Origin: Yersinia enterocolitica subsp. enterocolitica | GTDB lineage: Bacteria > Pseudomonadota > Gammaproteobacteria > Enterobacterales > Enterobacteriaceae | Length of the DNA: 64,000 bases | Reading direction: 5' to 3' | Assembly: GCF_901472495.1 (NCBI RefSeq) | Contig: NZ_LR590469.1 | Coordinates: 1 to 64,000, forward strand | Shown: positions 45,232 through 53,482 of the stretch, piece by piece | Numbering within the stretch: the stretch's first letter is position 1 | Layout: every line of letters starts with the position of its first letter | The notes under the pieces: generated by a model | Databases searched by the model: none | The model's input: only the letters and a program-made list of their open reading frames with translations | What the model was told of the DNA's origin: nothing | Made by a program: the position numbers and the translations under genes

Positions 45232-46221
45232 ATGGGTTACATTCAGGTTAGTGTTATTATTCCTGTCTTTAATTCTGAAAAGTATCTCCCTGCATTGTTT
45301 GGTTCTCTTCAACAACAAAAGGATGTTTTCTTTGAAGTGATAGCTATCAATGATGGTTCTACTGACTCTAGTTTAGAGTTGCTGAAACATTATGAGTTAT
45401 TAATACCTAATATGATGGTTATTAACCAGAGGAATATGGGGCTTTCATGTGCAAGGAATGTGGGTATTAAGCAGGCCCAGGGCAAATGGATTATGTTTAT
45501 GGATAGTGACGATATCCTGATGCCCAATACAATAGTAGCATGGCTTAATTACGCAGAGAATAATCAGTTGGATGTTCTTATTGGTAATGGTTTTAGATTT
45601 AATTCTTTTCCAGAAGATATGGGAAAAATACCAATAACATCTTTTCAACCTTATGGTGATATTATTACAGGTAAGCAATGGATTGAATATGCTGTCATTA
45701 ATAATGAATGGCCTCATTATGTTTGGCTCCAGATGATTAAATTGGATATCTTGAAAACTAAAGGGCTTAGATTTATTGCTGGGCAATTACATGAAGATAT
45801 ATTATGGACTACTCGGCTTGCACTAGTTGCTAAAAGAGTTGGGTTTCATAAAGAACTGCTTTATGGCTACCGTAAAAATAATAATTCAATTATTAATACT
45901 TTGTCGCAGGAGGTGATTTTCCGACGCATTGAGTGTTACATTAATATTATTAATGAGTTTGTTATTATTTCCAATGAGTATGAAAGTGAACCAAAGCTAT
46001 ATAAAGCACTATTAAGGCAAGCAAATCGTGAGTCAGGGCATTTTAGAGGTTTGTTGAAAAATGTACTTTTCGATAAAGTCAAACAAAGACAATTCGCTAT
46101 AAAATTCCTTCAATTAAATATATTTCATCGCTTGTTGGTTGGTGCTTACGGGGTTGGTGATGTATGGAGAGTGGTGAGGTTATATTTAACTTTGTTATAT
46201 CTTTCATTCCGAAAGTTGTAA
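45232..46221 (+). CDS. family 2 glycosyltransferase carried in the tail module
   Basis: 329 residues. GT-A fold motifs: VSVIIPVFNSEKY at the start, INDGSTDSS, and D-x-D in MDSDD (about residue 95). H-E-D-I-L-W (about 187) is where the catalytic base of GT2 enzymes sits. The C-terminal 100 residues are helical and basic, with no clear membrane-spanning segments. AT-rich compared with its neighbours. Its place between two tail-fibre pairs suggests a gene that alters host LPS after lysogeny; donor and acceptor are unknown. Confidence 0.8.
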   Translation: MGYIQVSVIIPVFNSEKYLPALFGSLQQQKDVFFEVIAINDGSTDSSLELLKHYELLIPNMMVINQRNMGLSCARNVGIKQAQGKWIMFMDSDDILMPNTIVAWLNYAENNQLDVLIGNGFRFNSFPEDMGKIPITSFQPYGDIITGKQWIEYAVINNEWPHYVWLQMIKLDILKTKGLRFIAGQLHEDILWTTRLALVAKRVGFHKELLYGYRKNNNSIINTLSQEVIFRRIECYINIINEFVIISNEYESEPKLYKALLRQANRESGHFRGLLKNVLFDKVKQRQFAIKFLQLNIFHRLLVGAYGVGDVWRVVRLYLTLLYLSFRKL

Positions 46222-46356
46222 TGGAAAAACTGTTTTAAAATTAACGATTTTTGAGATAATTTAATTTGGTTTGTAATACATTTTTATGATTCCGCTTAGG
46301 TGTTGATAGGCTCCTGCAAATCAGCGCTTCAGCGGTTTTTTCATTTGGAGCTGAAC

Positions 46357-48011
46357 ATGTCAGTGAAAATATCTGGTGCGCTAATTGATGGTGCAGGCAT
46401 CCCTATGTCTGGATGTCAGATTATTTTAAAAGCGCGAGTGAATACCTCAGAAGTAGTGATGCGCACTATTGCAACAATTACCACGGATGGGAATGGGGAG
46501 TATTCATTTGATGCACAAGTGGGAAGGTACTGTGTTTATCTACGGCATGGATGGGGTAATGAATATTGTGTCGGTGATATTTCGGTTTATGACGATTCGA
46601 AACCTGGCACACTGAATGATTTTTTGATTGCTTTGGACGAAGGCGATTTAAAACCTGATGTTGTTAAACGATTTGAAGAGCTGGTTGCACAGGCACAACA
46701 AAGTGCGGATATGGCCGCCGAAAGTGCTCAACAGGTAAGGCAAGATACACTGGCGGCAACAGAAGCTAAAAATGATGCTGAGAGTTACGCTGCTGCTGCG
46801 CAAGAAAGCGCGAAAAATGCCGCTGCCGACCAGATGGCGGCAGAAGAAAGTGCCAGGCAATCATTTGCCAGCGGTGAGGGTTCAGCCATTAGTGCGGCTC
46901 AGGCTCTCGCATCGGCAAAAGTGGCAGCTGAGAGTGCAATTTCGGCCAGTCAGAACCGAGAGGCGGCGCAGCAACATGAAAGTCATGCCTCTCTATCTGC
47001 GGCCAAAGCTGCGGAGAGCGCAGAACAGGCTCTGGTGTGTGCACAATCTGCCGCATCTTCAGAAAATAATGCAGCCACGAGTGCAACAGCAGCAGTAGAA
47101 AGTCAGAACGCCGCTGCAGAGAGTGAAAAGCTGGCTACATCAAGCGCACATTCTGCAACACAGTCAGCGCAGAACGCGCAGGAGAGCAAAGAAGGAGCAC
47201 AACAGGCAGCCGAAATGCACAGAATTACTGTAATAAAGCCGAAGATATAGCGAACAGCCTGACAGATGAAGTACAGACGAAAGCCCCTCTCGACAGCCCC
47301 GTATTGACAGGTACTCCCACCGCCCCCACACCCGATATATCCGCGACAGGGGGAGAAGTGGCAACGGCTGAATTTGTCAGACGAGCGGTATCGGCACTGG
47401 TTGGTTCTTCTCCCGAAGCACTGGATACACTGAATGAGCTGGCTGAAGCGTTGGGGAATGACCCGAATTTCGCCACCACGATGACAAATACGTTGGCAGG
47501 AAAGCAGCCCTTAAGCGCAATTTTGACATCACTGTCCGGCTTAGCGACAGCCGAGAACAAACTCCCCTATTTCAGCAGTAAAAATATGATGGCTCTCGCC
47601 AACCTTTCAGCGGTGGGGCGGGTGATTATTGGCCAGAATTCCAAAAATGAGGTGCTTGAATATCTGGGGCTGAAAAAATACGTCGCAGATGCTCTCCGTG
47701 CTACCACCGGTAACGCGTGGGGTTCACCAAATGTTGGTGTTCTCATCTTTGCGGCTTACTGCGGTGAGTCAGATGATGATAACAATAGAACGTTGATTAG
47801 GGGAAAAGTTATACCTGGTTCACGGTTGAGTATGATCACCCTTTCAGGCTTGTATAGTACAACAGGTACGTACCAATCCACACCGCAACTGTCGGTTGTC
47901 ACACCGAATAATTATCCGCAAGCAGGTACTTTCGTTGCATTGTCGGGTAATACCATGAATTCAGGTGATAAGACAACTGCCCTGATTGGTTTGTTTATCC
48001 GAGTTGCTTGA
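46357..48011 (+). pseudogene. side tail fibre (Stf-like), one frameshift
   Basis: An N-terminal prophage tail-fibre domain (MSVKISGALIDGAGIPMSG to about residue 100) precedes an alanine-rich coiled-coil repeat region (about 105-285) of the lambda Stf type. At about 47220 one A is missing from an A run, which ends the first frame at 47250. The second frame resumes as HRNYCNKAEDIAN and runs through LDSPVLTGTPTAPTP and the shaft to 48011. Restored length is about 551 residues. The tip is unlike the first fibre, so the element had two specificities. Confidence 0.8.
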
Positions 48012-48018
48012 GGTACGA

Positions 48019-48588
48019 ATGAATATCAAAGAAATTAAAAACGCCCGTTATCTGGAAAGCGGTGCGATCGATTGCGAGGTGTTATTTGAAGAGATGGAGG
48101 AATATTTGCCCTATACCGCCACAGAAATAGACACGGCAGAAACCGGCCAAATCATTTGGCAGGCACTGATACAAGGGGAATATGGCGAGATTGCCCCTTT
48201 TGAAGTCAGCCCCGCGATGTTACAGGCAGCCAAAGAGCAAAAATGGCAGGAAATCAACATGTGGCGACTGGAACAGGAGGCACAAAGTATCACCTTTGAA
48301 TATGCTGGTCGGACATGGAGTGCTGACCAACAGTCAATGGCGCGTTTATCTCCTGTGGCCGCTATTGCTAACACAAACTCGCGTGATGTGATGTCGTGGG
48401 GTGATGTGAATAATAAATCAGTACCACTGAGTATGGAACAACTCAAGGGACTTAGTGAGGCAATGGCATTGGCCTTGATGGAACATAGTGACAGGATTTA
48501 TCAGCGACAACGGGAAATGAAGGATGAGGTAGCAGGGCTAACGGATTTGAAAGCTGTACGTGATTTTATTTGTATTCAGTGCACTTGA
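48019..48588 (+). CDS. second tail fibre assembly protein, 3' end lost to an IS
   Basis: About 189 residues. It is a DUF4376-type tail-fibre assembly protein (LEQEAQSITFEYAGRTWSADQQS...AIANTN...SWGDVNN). The last codons (CIQCT) are read from the IS3-family insertion border rather than the family's usual C-terminus, so the protein is shortened or altered by a few residues. It starts seven bases after the second fibre. Confidence 0.75.
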   Translation: MNIKEIKNARYLESGAIDCEVLFEEMEEYLPYTATEIDTAETGQIIWQALIQGEYGEIAPFEVSPAMLQAAKEQKWQEINMWRLEQEAQSITFEYAGRTWSADQQSMARLSPVAAIANTNSRDVMSWGDVNNKSVPLSMEQLKGLSEAMALALMEHSDRIYQRQREMKDEVAGLTDLKAVRDFICIQCT

Positions 48589-48615
48589 TCCTACCCGTGT
48601 AATATGGACACAGCC

Positions 48616-49008
48616 CTAAGCGAGGTTCTGGTTTTCAAATTGTTCCGGACTGAGTCCGCCACAGGCACTGTGACGGCGCCACCGATTGTAATCACACTCG
48701 ATATAATTAAACACCGTTGCTCGCATTATTTCCCTGCTGGCAAAGCGCTCTCCGTGGATACATTCCACTTTCAGCGAGTGGAAGAAGCTTTCCGCGCAGG
48801 CATTGTCGTAAATGACATTTTCCGGGCGTTTACGTTGCCACAGCGCCATTTGTAGCGCATCGCAGACAAGCCGGAACTGCTGTCGTGGGGTTATCTGATG
48901 ACGGCGCAGACGCCAGGCATACCAGCCGCTGCGGGCAACCCGAAGTACACGACACATGGCTTTGACGCTAAACTCAGCCCGATGTTTTTCGATAAAGACA
49001 TACTTCAT
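48616..49008 (-). pseudogene. IS3-family transposase orfB, internally deleted
   Basis: 130 residues remain of about 280. The N-terminal HTH_21 part (MCRVLRVARSGWYAWRLRRH) is joined directly to the C-terminal E region (YDNACAESFFHSLKVECIHG), removing both catalytic aspartates. The reading frame is kept across the deletion near YDALQMALWQRKRPENVIYD-like sequence at about 48830. It overlaps orfA by four bases. Confidence 0.85.
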
Positions 49009-49304
49009 TTCAGGCGCTTCGCGAAGTATGTCGCGGCCTTTTGGAGAATGGCCAGTTCCTCGTCCCGCTCCGCCAGTTGTCGTTTCAGGCGGGCGATTTC
49101 GACAGACATTTCCTGTTCGCGTTCGGAAGATGAATGCTGACTCTGCCGTTTGCTGCGCCAGGCATAGAGTTGTGACTCATACAAACTGAGTTCGCGGGCA
49201 GCGGCAGCAACACCAATGCGTTCAGCGAGCTTCAGAGCTTCGTGACGAAATTCAGGTGTGTACTGCTTGTGGGGCTGTTTTTTGATTGATGCTGCTTTTG
49301 TCAT
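49005..49304 (-). CDS. IS3-family orfA protein
   Basis: 99 residues. An HTH domain (YTPEFRHEALKLAERIGVAAAARELSLYESQLYAWRS) precedes a leucine-zipper helix (EIARLKRQLAERDEELAILQKA). Complete. It normally forms the transposase only by frameshifting into orfB, which is deleted here. Confidence 0.88.
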   Translation of the reverse strand: MTKAASIKKQPHKQYTPEFRHEALKLAERIGVAAAARELSLYESQLYAWRSKRQSQHSSSEREQEMSVEIARLKRQLAERDEELAILQKAATYFAKRLK

Positions 49305-49370
49305 GTGAGCTACCTCTGGGTTAAGAGTTTACTCACTTAGTTCCATGTCCACTATTGCTGGGTAAGATCA

Positions 49371-49712
49371 CACCATAAAATTCCCATTTATTAGGGCGTA
49401 GAGGAGATCAATTGAGATCATTCATTGGTACCCAATCTTAATTATTACATCTTGCGATTGATGTCACGTTTTTATAGCGTTGGTCTTATTATCTGCTGGA
49501 AAGACTATGCTGACATACCACGTATTAAAAATGCATAGTTTTACTCATAAATTCGATTCTTATTCTCGCCACTAATACAAGTTATCCTGTCGTTAGTGGC
49601 GATTTTATATTGGTTGGCTGTGATTTATTAAAGTAGCCAGAAGGTGAGTTAATGGTGATTAAAAAGTCTTGGCACTTGGCCTCATCTAATTAATTCACTC
49701 ACTCTATAGTGT
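49371..49712. other. non-coding gap with one hairpin
   Basis: No ORF with coding character is seen. The stem TCGCCACTA (49566-49574) / TAGTGGCGA (49594-49602) followed by TTTTAT reads as a plus-strand terminator, perhaps of the tail operon before the IS3 insertion. The rest is AT-rich and featureless to me. Confidence 0.5.
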
Positions 49713-50672
49713 TTAGAAAACAAATGTTACAGCTCCTGTTATGTATGAATAATCTTTTCCGGTTTTAAATTCCGAGGATACTTTGTTGAGTGAAAGCGTT
49801 AAAGCAACAGGATAATAGCCCACTGTGGCACCGACCCGATATTCATCAACAGTTTTATTCATGGTGATAGTTTCGGTATTAGTTAGAAGTGTCTTGCCTT
49901 GTAAAGTATAGTTATGGTCGACTTCACGCCGTTCCATCCCAGCAAAAAATTTGTATATAAGTCCATCTTTTTGGGAGGTATGCATTAACCCACGCCGGTC
50001 AAGTAGGCCAAACCCGTTATCTGAGTTAAAGGTTTTATCATTTCCTAGTGCAAATGTTGCACCATAGCCAATGTACTGGAACAGATTACCACTTACCGCA
50101 GACAGTTCAGGGTATACACCGATATTTGTGCCCCAGAAATCCATATTTGGGGTGAGGGAAAGCATACCTTTAACAGTGTAGCCGTAGCGGTTCTCGATTT
50201 GGTCATCCCATGCTTGATACTTTTCGGCATTAATAAATTGATGGGCTTTGTTTTGGACTTTTTGACCTCCAGCATCAGGTCCTATCACTCCAAAGTCTGT
50301 TCCTAAGCGGTAGCGAAACCAATCATTTGCTAAAGAGTTCCATTCAATTCCTGTGTGCAGATATGCACTAAAAGCCCTGTCACCTATTACAGCAGTTGGT
50401 AGTCTTTTATTAATACCTGATGGGGAGTAAATATCTTGTGCTATATGAACAGATAGTTGACTTGTATCAGTAATATCTCGACTATAACCTAAGAATAGTC
50501 CCTGAGAATAATCATCACGATCTCCATCTGCATGACTATATAGTTTATCTAATGTTGGTTGAAAAATACCTGCATCATCATTTGATAAGGATAACGAAAT
50601 ACTATCAGCTTTGGCTATAGATGATGCGATTATAGCTGAAAGGACTGCTCCATAGTATATATTCTTGTGCAT
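49713..50672 (-). CDS. lpxR: outer-membrane lipid A 3'-O-deacylase
   Basis: 319 residues. The signal peptide is MHKNIYYGAVLSAIIASSIAKA. Taking cleavage after residue 22, the catalytic set known from Salmonella LpxR falls in place: Asn9-Asp10 (SNDDAG), Ser34 (Thr/Ser site, DRDDYSQG), His122 (KAHQF) and Glu128. The C-terminus ends in Phe, as a 12-strand barrel should. It removes the 3' acyloxyacyl chain from lipid A in the outer membrane. It is the last gene inside attR, a usual spot for lysogenic-conversion cargo. Confidence 0.93.
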   Translation of the reverse strand: MHKNIYYGAVLSAIIASSIAKADSISLSLSNDDAGIFQPTLDKLYSHADGDRDDYSQGLFLGYSRDITDTSQLSVHIAQDIYSPSGINKRLPTAVIGDRAFSAYLHTGIEWNSLANDWFRYRLGTDFGVIGPDAGGQKVQNKAHQFINAEKYQAWDDQIENRYGYTVKGMLSLTPNMDFWGTNIGVYPELSAVSGNLFQYIGYGATFALGNDKTFNSDNGFGLLDRRGLMHTSQKDGLIYKFFAGMERREVDHNYTLQGKTLLTNTETITMNKTVDEYRVGATVGYYPVALTLSLNKVSSEFKTGKDYSYITGAVTFVF

Positions 50673-50842
50673 GGTACTATCTCATTTTAACTTAATTGTT
50701 TATTTAGGATATGGTGCCATATAATGACGTTGCTCAATGTAAATAAAAAAACTGTAAGTGAGCAATTACTTTGTATTTATTAAGTACGACTTATATCCCA
50801 GCTCTGAAGGATGGGGGAATATCAAGGGTAATATGATAACCA

Positions 50843-50915
50843 TTGGGACAAATTTGGGACAGGTAAGTACAGACCACCAACCATATGCCTCCGTAACTTT
50901 CCGTGAATTGGGACG
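50843..50915. promoter_or_regulatory. putative integrase arm-type sites, right
   Basis: TTGGGACAAATTTGGGACA (50843-50861) repeats the pair at 36454-36473. A single TTGGGACG lies at 50908-50915. They sit 54-126 bases inside attR, a reasonable place for arm sites. Function is inferred. Confidence 0.45.
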
Positions 50916-50968
50916 TGTGAGCGCCGTATAATGCGATAACTTATTGGTTTAAAATAGAATTCTATGAA

Positions 50969-51014
50969 CTTCTAAGCCGTAGGTCACAGGTTCGAGCCCT
51001 GTAGGGCGTACCAT
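50969..51014. repeat. attR, 46-bp attachment repeat
   Basis: An exact copy of the argU 3' part (36363-36408). It lacks the 5' half of the tRNA, so it is not a second tRNA gene. It marks the right end of the element. Confidence 0.92.
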
Positions 51015-51127
51015 CTTTACGTCTCCTGAAGTCTATCTAAGTCCATAAATCCCTTATATAATCAGTATCTCTGGAACTTCCTAGTATCCCTACGCTTATC
51101 CGCATCTACTGATTTCTATAGATAGTT

Positions 51128-51179
51128 GGGGGGTATAAATGGGGGTAAGTCTAGGTTCAATGGAATGAGATACCCCCAC
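51128..51179. promoter_or_regulatory. P4-type integrase arm-like repeats
   Basis: GGGGGGTATAAATGGGGGTA (51128-51147) and the inverted TACCCCCAC (51171-51179) lie directly before an integrase fossil. This is the arrangement seen at the attachment end of P4-type genomic islands. Confidence 0.5.
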
Positions 51180-51181
51180 AG

Positions 51182-51335
51182 AAACTAAACGCCCGGCAAG
51201 TGGATACCGCAAAGCGAAAAGAGAAAAGAGAAACCTTATAAGCTCTCCGACGGCGGCGGATTATTTTTATTAGTAAACACAAATGGTTCACGTTACTGGC
51301 GGTTGAAGTATCGGATTGCTGGAAAAGAAAGCTGC
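51182..51335 (+). pseudogene. fossil N-terminus of a P4-type integrase
   Basis: KLNARQVDTAK (from 51182) and, after a small frameshift in an AAGAG-rich stretch, KPYKLSDGGGLFLLV and SRYWRLKYRIAGKE (to about 51333) are the conserved start of P4-type (DUF4102) integrases. The remaining 350 or so residues are gone. It shows a second island once sat beside the first at argU. Confidence 0.65.
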
Positions 51336-51506
51336 TATCAATAACGGCGGTGTAACTGGCCTGGCATCCGTCAATTCTATCAGCAGCCAGTTAGCTATCT
51401 GTGCCTGACTCATCGCGGGGTGGAGACGCGAAATGCGCTCAATCAACTCCCTGATACTGATAAATTCCTGCTGCTTTGCCTTGAGCTTTTCCGCTGGATT
51501 TATCAT
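51288..51506 (-). CDS. small ORF, probably a truncated gene
   Basis: 72 codons. The first 47 (MINPAEKLKAKQQEFISIRELIERISRLHPAMSQAQIANW...) look like a genuine helical N-terminus with a good start. The last 20 or so are antisense to the integrase fossil, so the gene was cut by the deletion that removed the integrase. Not recognised; weak support as a functional gene. Confidence 0.4.
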   Translation of the reverse strand: MINPAEKLKAKQQEFISIRELIERISRLHPAMSQAQIANWLLIELTDARPVTPPLLIAAFFSSNPILQPPVT

Positions 51507-51729
51507 GAGATTACTCCTGTTATCTCTGGTTGGCCCTGCTTTGAATGATACCGAACATAATGGTTCAAAGTGAAAGTAGTAGGGGGATGGTGTTGATTTA
51601 GGATGTGAATTGGGATTTATAGGGTTAACAAAAATCTATACCCAGAGTTTTTATCAAGCAATAATAAACGAGCATTTGAGTAATAGAAACGCCCGAGTTA
51701 GCGTAATCAGGCGTATTAAATCGGGGGAT

Positions 51730-52377
51730 TTAGATAATAGATTTGGTTGCGGCCAAAACGTGATTATTGTGATTACGCCATGATGGTGTAAAGCCCAACG
51801 TCTCCAGATTGCTCAGTTCGACATTATCTGGGTTTCCCCAAACAGAATCAGCAATTTCCAGTAAAGATTTTCTATCACCCTGAAAACTGATTCTTTCGCC
51901 GTGTTCGTTAATTTTATAATCCAATGTATGACCATCCACATTTAGAATGGTTAACTGGATGCTGTCATCTTTAGACAGACCAAACAGCCAAAGTACCATC
52001 CCGCCCTCAGTCTGATAAGTATCACTTATTACAGCACCGTAGTGGTCAATAATGGCTTTATAGGTGGCAGTAGACACGCCCCCGCCTTGATATTCTTGTG
52101 AGACATAAGCTGATTCAACTTGGGGTAAACGCTGGCCTAAATCCACTGGTGGGGTGAGGTCGAAAGTCAAAACATAGCTTGCTATATGCTCAGCTGAAAG
52201 TATCTCTTTGATATGAAGATGGGCCATATTGCTACCATCATCTTCAAGTAATGCTTGAAAGAGGTCACCATTCGGGGTTTTAAATTCAGGCAGCCATAAA
52301 AAATGGCCGGGAGCTAAATCATTAACTTCCGGCCATTTTAATATTTTATCGTGTTCAGCAATTAAATTGGGTGACAT
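51730..52377 (-). CDS. unknown protein with GNAT-like segment
   Basis: 215 residues. The block VSQEYQGGGVSTATYKAIIDHYG followed by ISDTYQTEGGMVLWLFGL recalls the acetyl-CoA loop and following strand of GNAT-type acyltransferases seen in phage and island genes (usual loop Q-G-x-G, here Q-G-G-G). No signal peptide. It overlaps the upstream small gene by about 16 bases, so they form a unit. Acetyltransferase activity is a hypothesis. Confidence 0.55.
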   Translation of the reverse strand: MSPNLIAEHDKILKWPEVNDLAPGHFLWLPEFKTPNGDLFQALLEDDGSNMAHLHIKEILSAEHIASYVLTFDLTPPVDLGQRLPQVESAYVSQEYQGGGVSTATYKAIIDHYGAVISDTYQTEGGMVLWLFGLSKDDSIQLTILNVDGHTLDYKINEHGERISFQGDRKSLLEIADSVWGNPDNVELSNLETLGFTPSWRNHNNHVLAATKSII

Positions 52378-52700
52378 GCAGATAGAGTTCCTTTCTTACT
52401 GAAGAACAAATCAACCGCCTTTTGTGAGAAATCGATAGAGGTATCCTGCAAATCATTCCAGAAAAAAGCTTGGTTAACTGGACGAGACTTACCGTTTTTA
52501 TCAATAACGATTTCAGATACTGGGCGTATTTGTTCATAGGCAGCGGCTTTTTCCCAGCCGGTACGAACGACCATCAATAGGGGACGTTCTTTACGATTCT
52601 TCATGCTTCTCACTTCAAAGCCACCCAAAACACCAGGTACGGTAAAACACCCAATACGCTCGGTTCTGTTAGCAATAGTATGTGGCGAATGTGTGATCAT
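52362..52700 (-). CDS. small protein of unknown function, upstream partner
   Basis: 112 residues from ATG 52700 (MITHSPHTIANRTERIG), chosen for a GGGGCC stretch upstream; the frame is open 23 codons further but reads poorly. Contains basic patches (SMKNRKERPLLMV, VIDKNGKSRPVN). Translationally coupled to the GNAT-like gene. Not recognised. Confidence 0.5.
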   Translation of the reverse strand: MITHSPHTIANRTERIGCFTVPGVLGGFEVRSMKNRKERPLLMVVRTGWEKAAAYEQIRPVSEIVIDKNGKSRPVNQAFFWNDLQDTSIDFSQKAVDLFFSKKGTLSACHPI

Positions 52701-52989
52701 ATTCAGGCCCCAAACAGTGAGAATTAAGTGGTTATAGTTTAAGCGTAAAGAGGCCGGACGTCCACCCACTTCTACTGATATCTCATGGTGTCAGCACGTT
52801 ATCTATCTTTGATTCATGGGGAAAATAGTTGTCTGGAAATGATGATTTTGATGGTTGAGTACATGATAAGAATGGCCCGAGGTTCCCGTGATTTGCATGT
52901 TTCTTTAGCTGCGCTGAGAGACACAAAATAATTTGGGGGTATATGGAGAATTGAAAGAGGCAAATAAATGCGCCTCAGAAGAGAGGCTA

Positions 52990-53258
52990 AAAAATTAGCA
53001 CCACAAACGGAATCCGATATTAGCCGTTACCGGTGAAACCATTATTTAAGCTAATTCTATTAATGGCGACTGTATTGATTTTGATAAACTCATGGGCAAT
53101 AGCCAGTTTAATGTATGGTTTGATCGCCATTTATTCGGGGTATAAGAGGCCGCCAATATTGCCCCTAATTTACCTTGCATACTATCCGCCTTAGCTATAT
53201 TCGTTGATTTACTTAACTTTATCACTCTAAAAGTAATGTAGAGTTTATGGAACAAGTA
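52990..53258 (-). pseudogene. autotransporter beta-barrel C-terminal remnant
   Basis: On the minus strand, SMQGKLGAILAASYTPNK is followed, after a frameshift, by PYIKLAIAHEFIKINTVAI, NNGFTGNG and ANIGFRLW before a stop. These are the last strands of an AIDA/pertactin-type translocator barrel. The passenger domain and most of the barrel are missing. It is a fossil of a surface adhesin gene. Confidence 0.6.
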
Positions 53259-53482
53259 TTCGGAACAAAACGCTATTCACATTGATACCTCATACCGTGA
53301 ACATAGGTGAAATTTCTGAATACAGGTAGGTAAAAATGGAAAAGCTATTTACACCACTTAAAGTCGGTAATATTACTCTGAATAATCGCGTCGTTATGGC
53401 ACCTATGACTCGTTCGAGAGCCAGAAAAGGTGATATTGCAGATGAGTTGACGGCAGAGTATTACGCACAACGGGCATCTGCC

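Larger units (their letters stand above)
48586..49370 (-). mobile_element. IS3-family element with internal deletion
   Basis: About 785 bp between imperfect inverted repeats (TGATCCTACCC at 48586; complement of TGATCTTACCC at the right). A typical IS3-family element is 1.2-1.5 kb. orfA is complete but orfB lacks its middle, so the element cannot move itself. No clear target duplication was found. Confidence 0.8.
36363..51014. mobile_element. integrated phage-derived element in argU, about 14.7 kb
   Basis: Bounded by 46-bp direct repeats of the argU 3' part, with the integrase at the tRNA end reading toward it. The contents are an integrase, two small broken genes, a baseplate and tail-fibre module, two tail-fibre/assembly pairs, a glycosyltransferase, lpxR, and three insertion sequences. 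There are no capsid, terminase, lysis, repressor or replication genes. It is therefore a defective prophage reduced to tail genes plus cargo. It is clearly lower in GC than the backbone at several genes. Confidence 0.88.

Noticed and set aside
48616..49008. functional IS3 orfB
   Set aside because: About 130 of 280 residues remain and both catalytic aspartates are missing.
50969..51014. second tRNA-Arg gene
   Set aside because: Only the 3' part from the anticodon loop is present; it is the attachment repeat.
36363..51014. complete inducible prophage
   Set aside because: No capsid, terminase, portal, lysis, repressor or replication gene is visible in 14.7 kb.
53046..53255. intact 69-residue gene
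   Set aside because: Half of it is one frame of a frameshifted autotransporter barrel; the rest of the barrel is in another frame.
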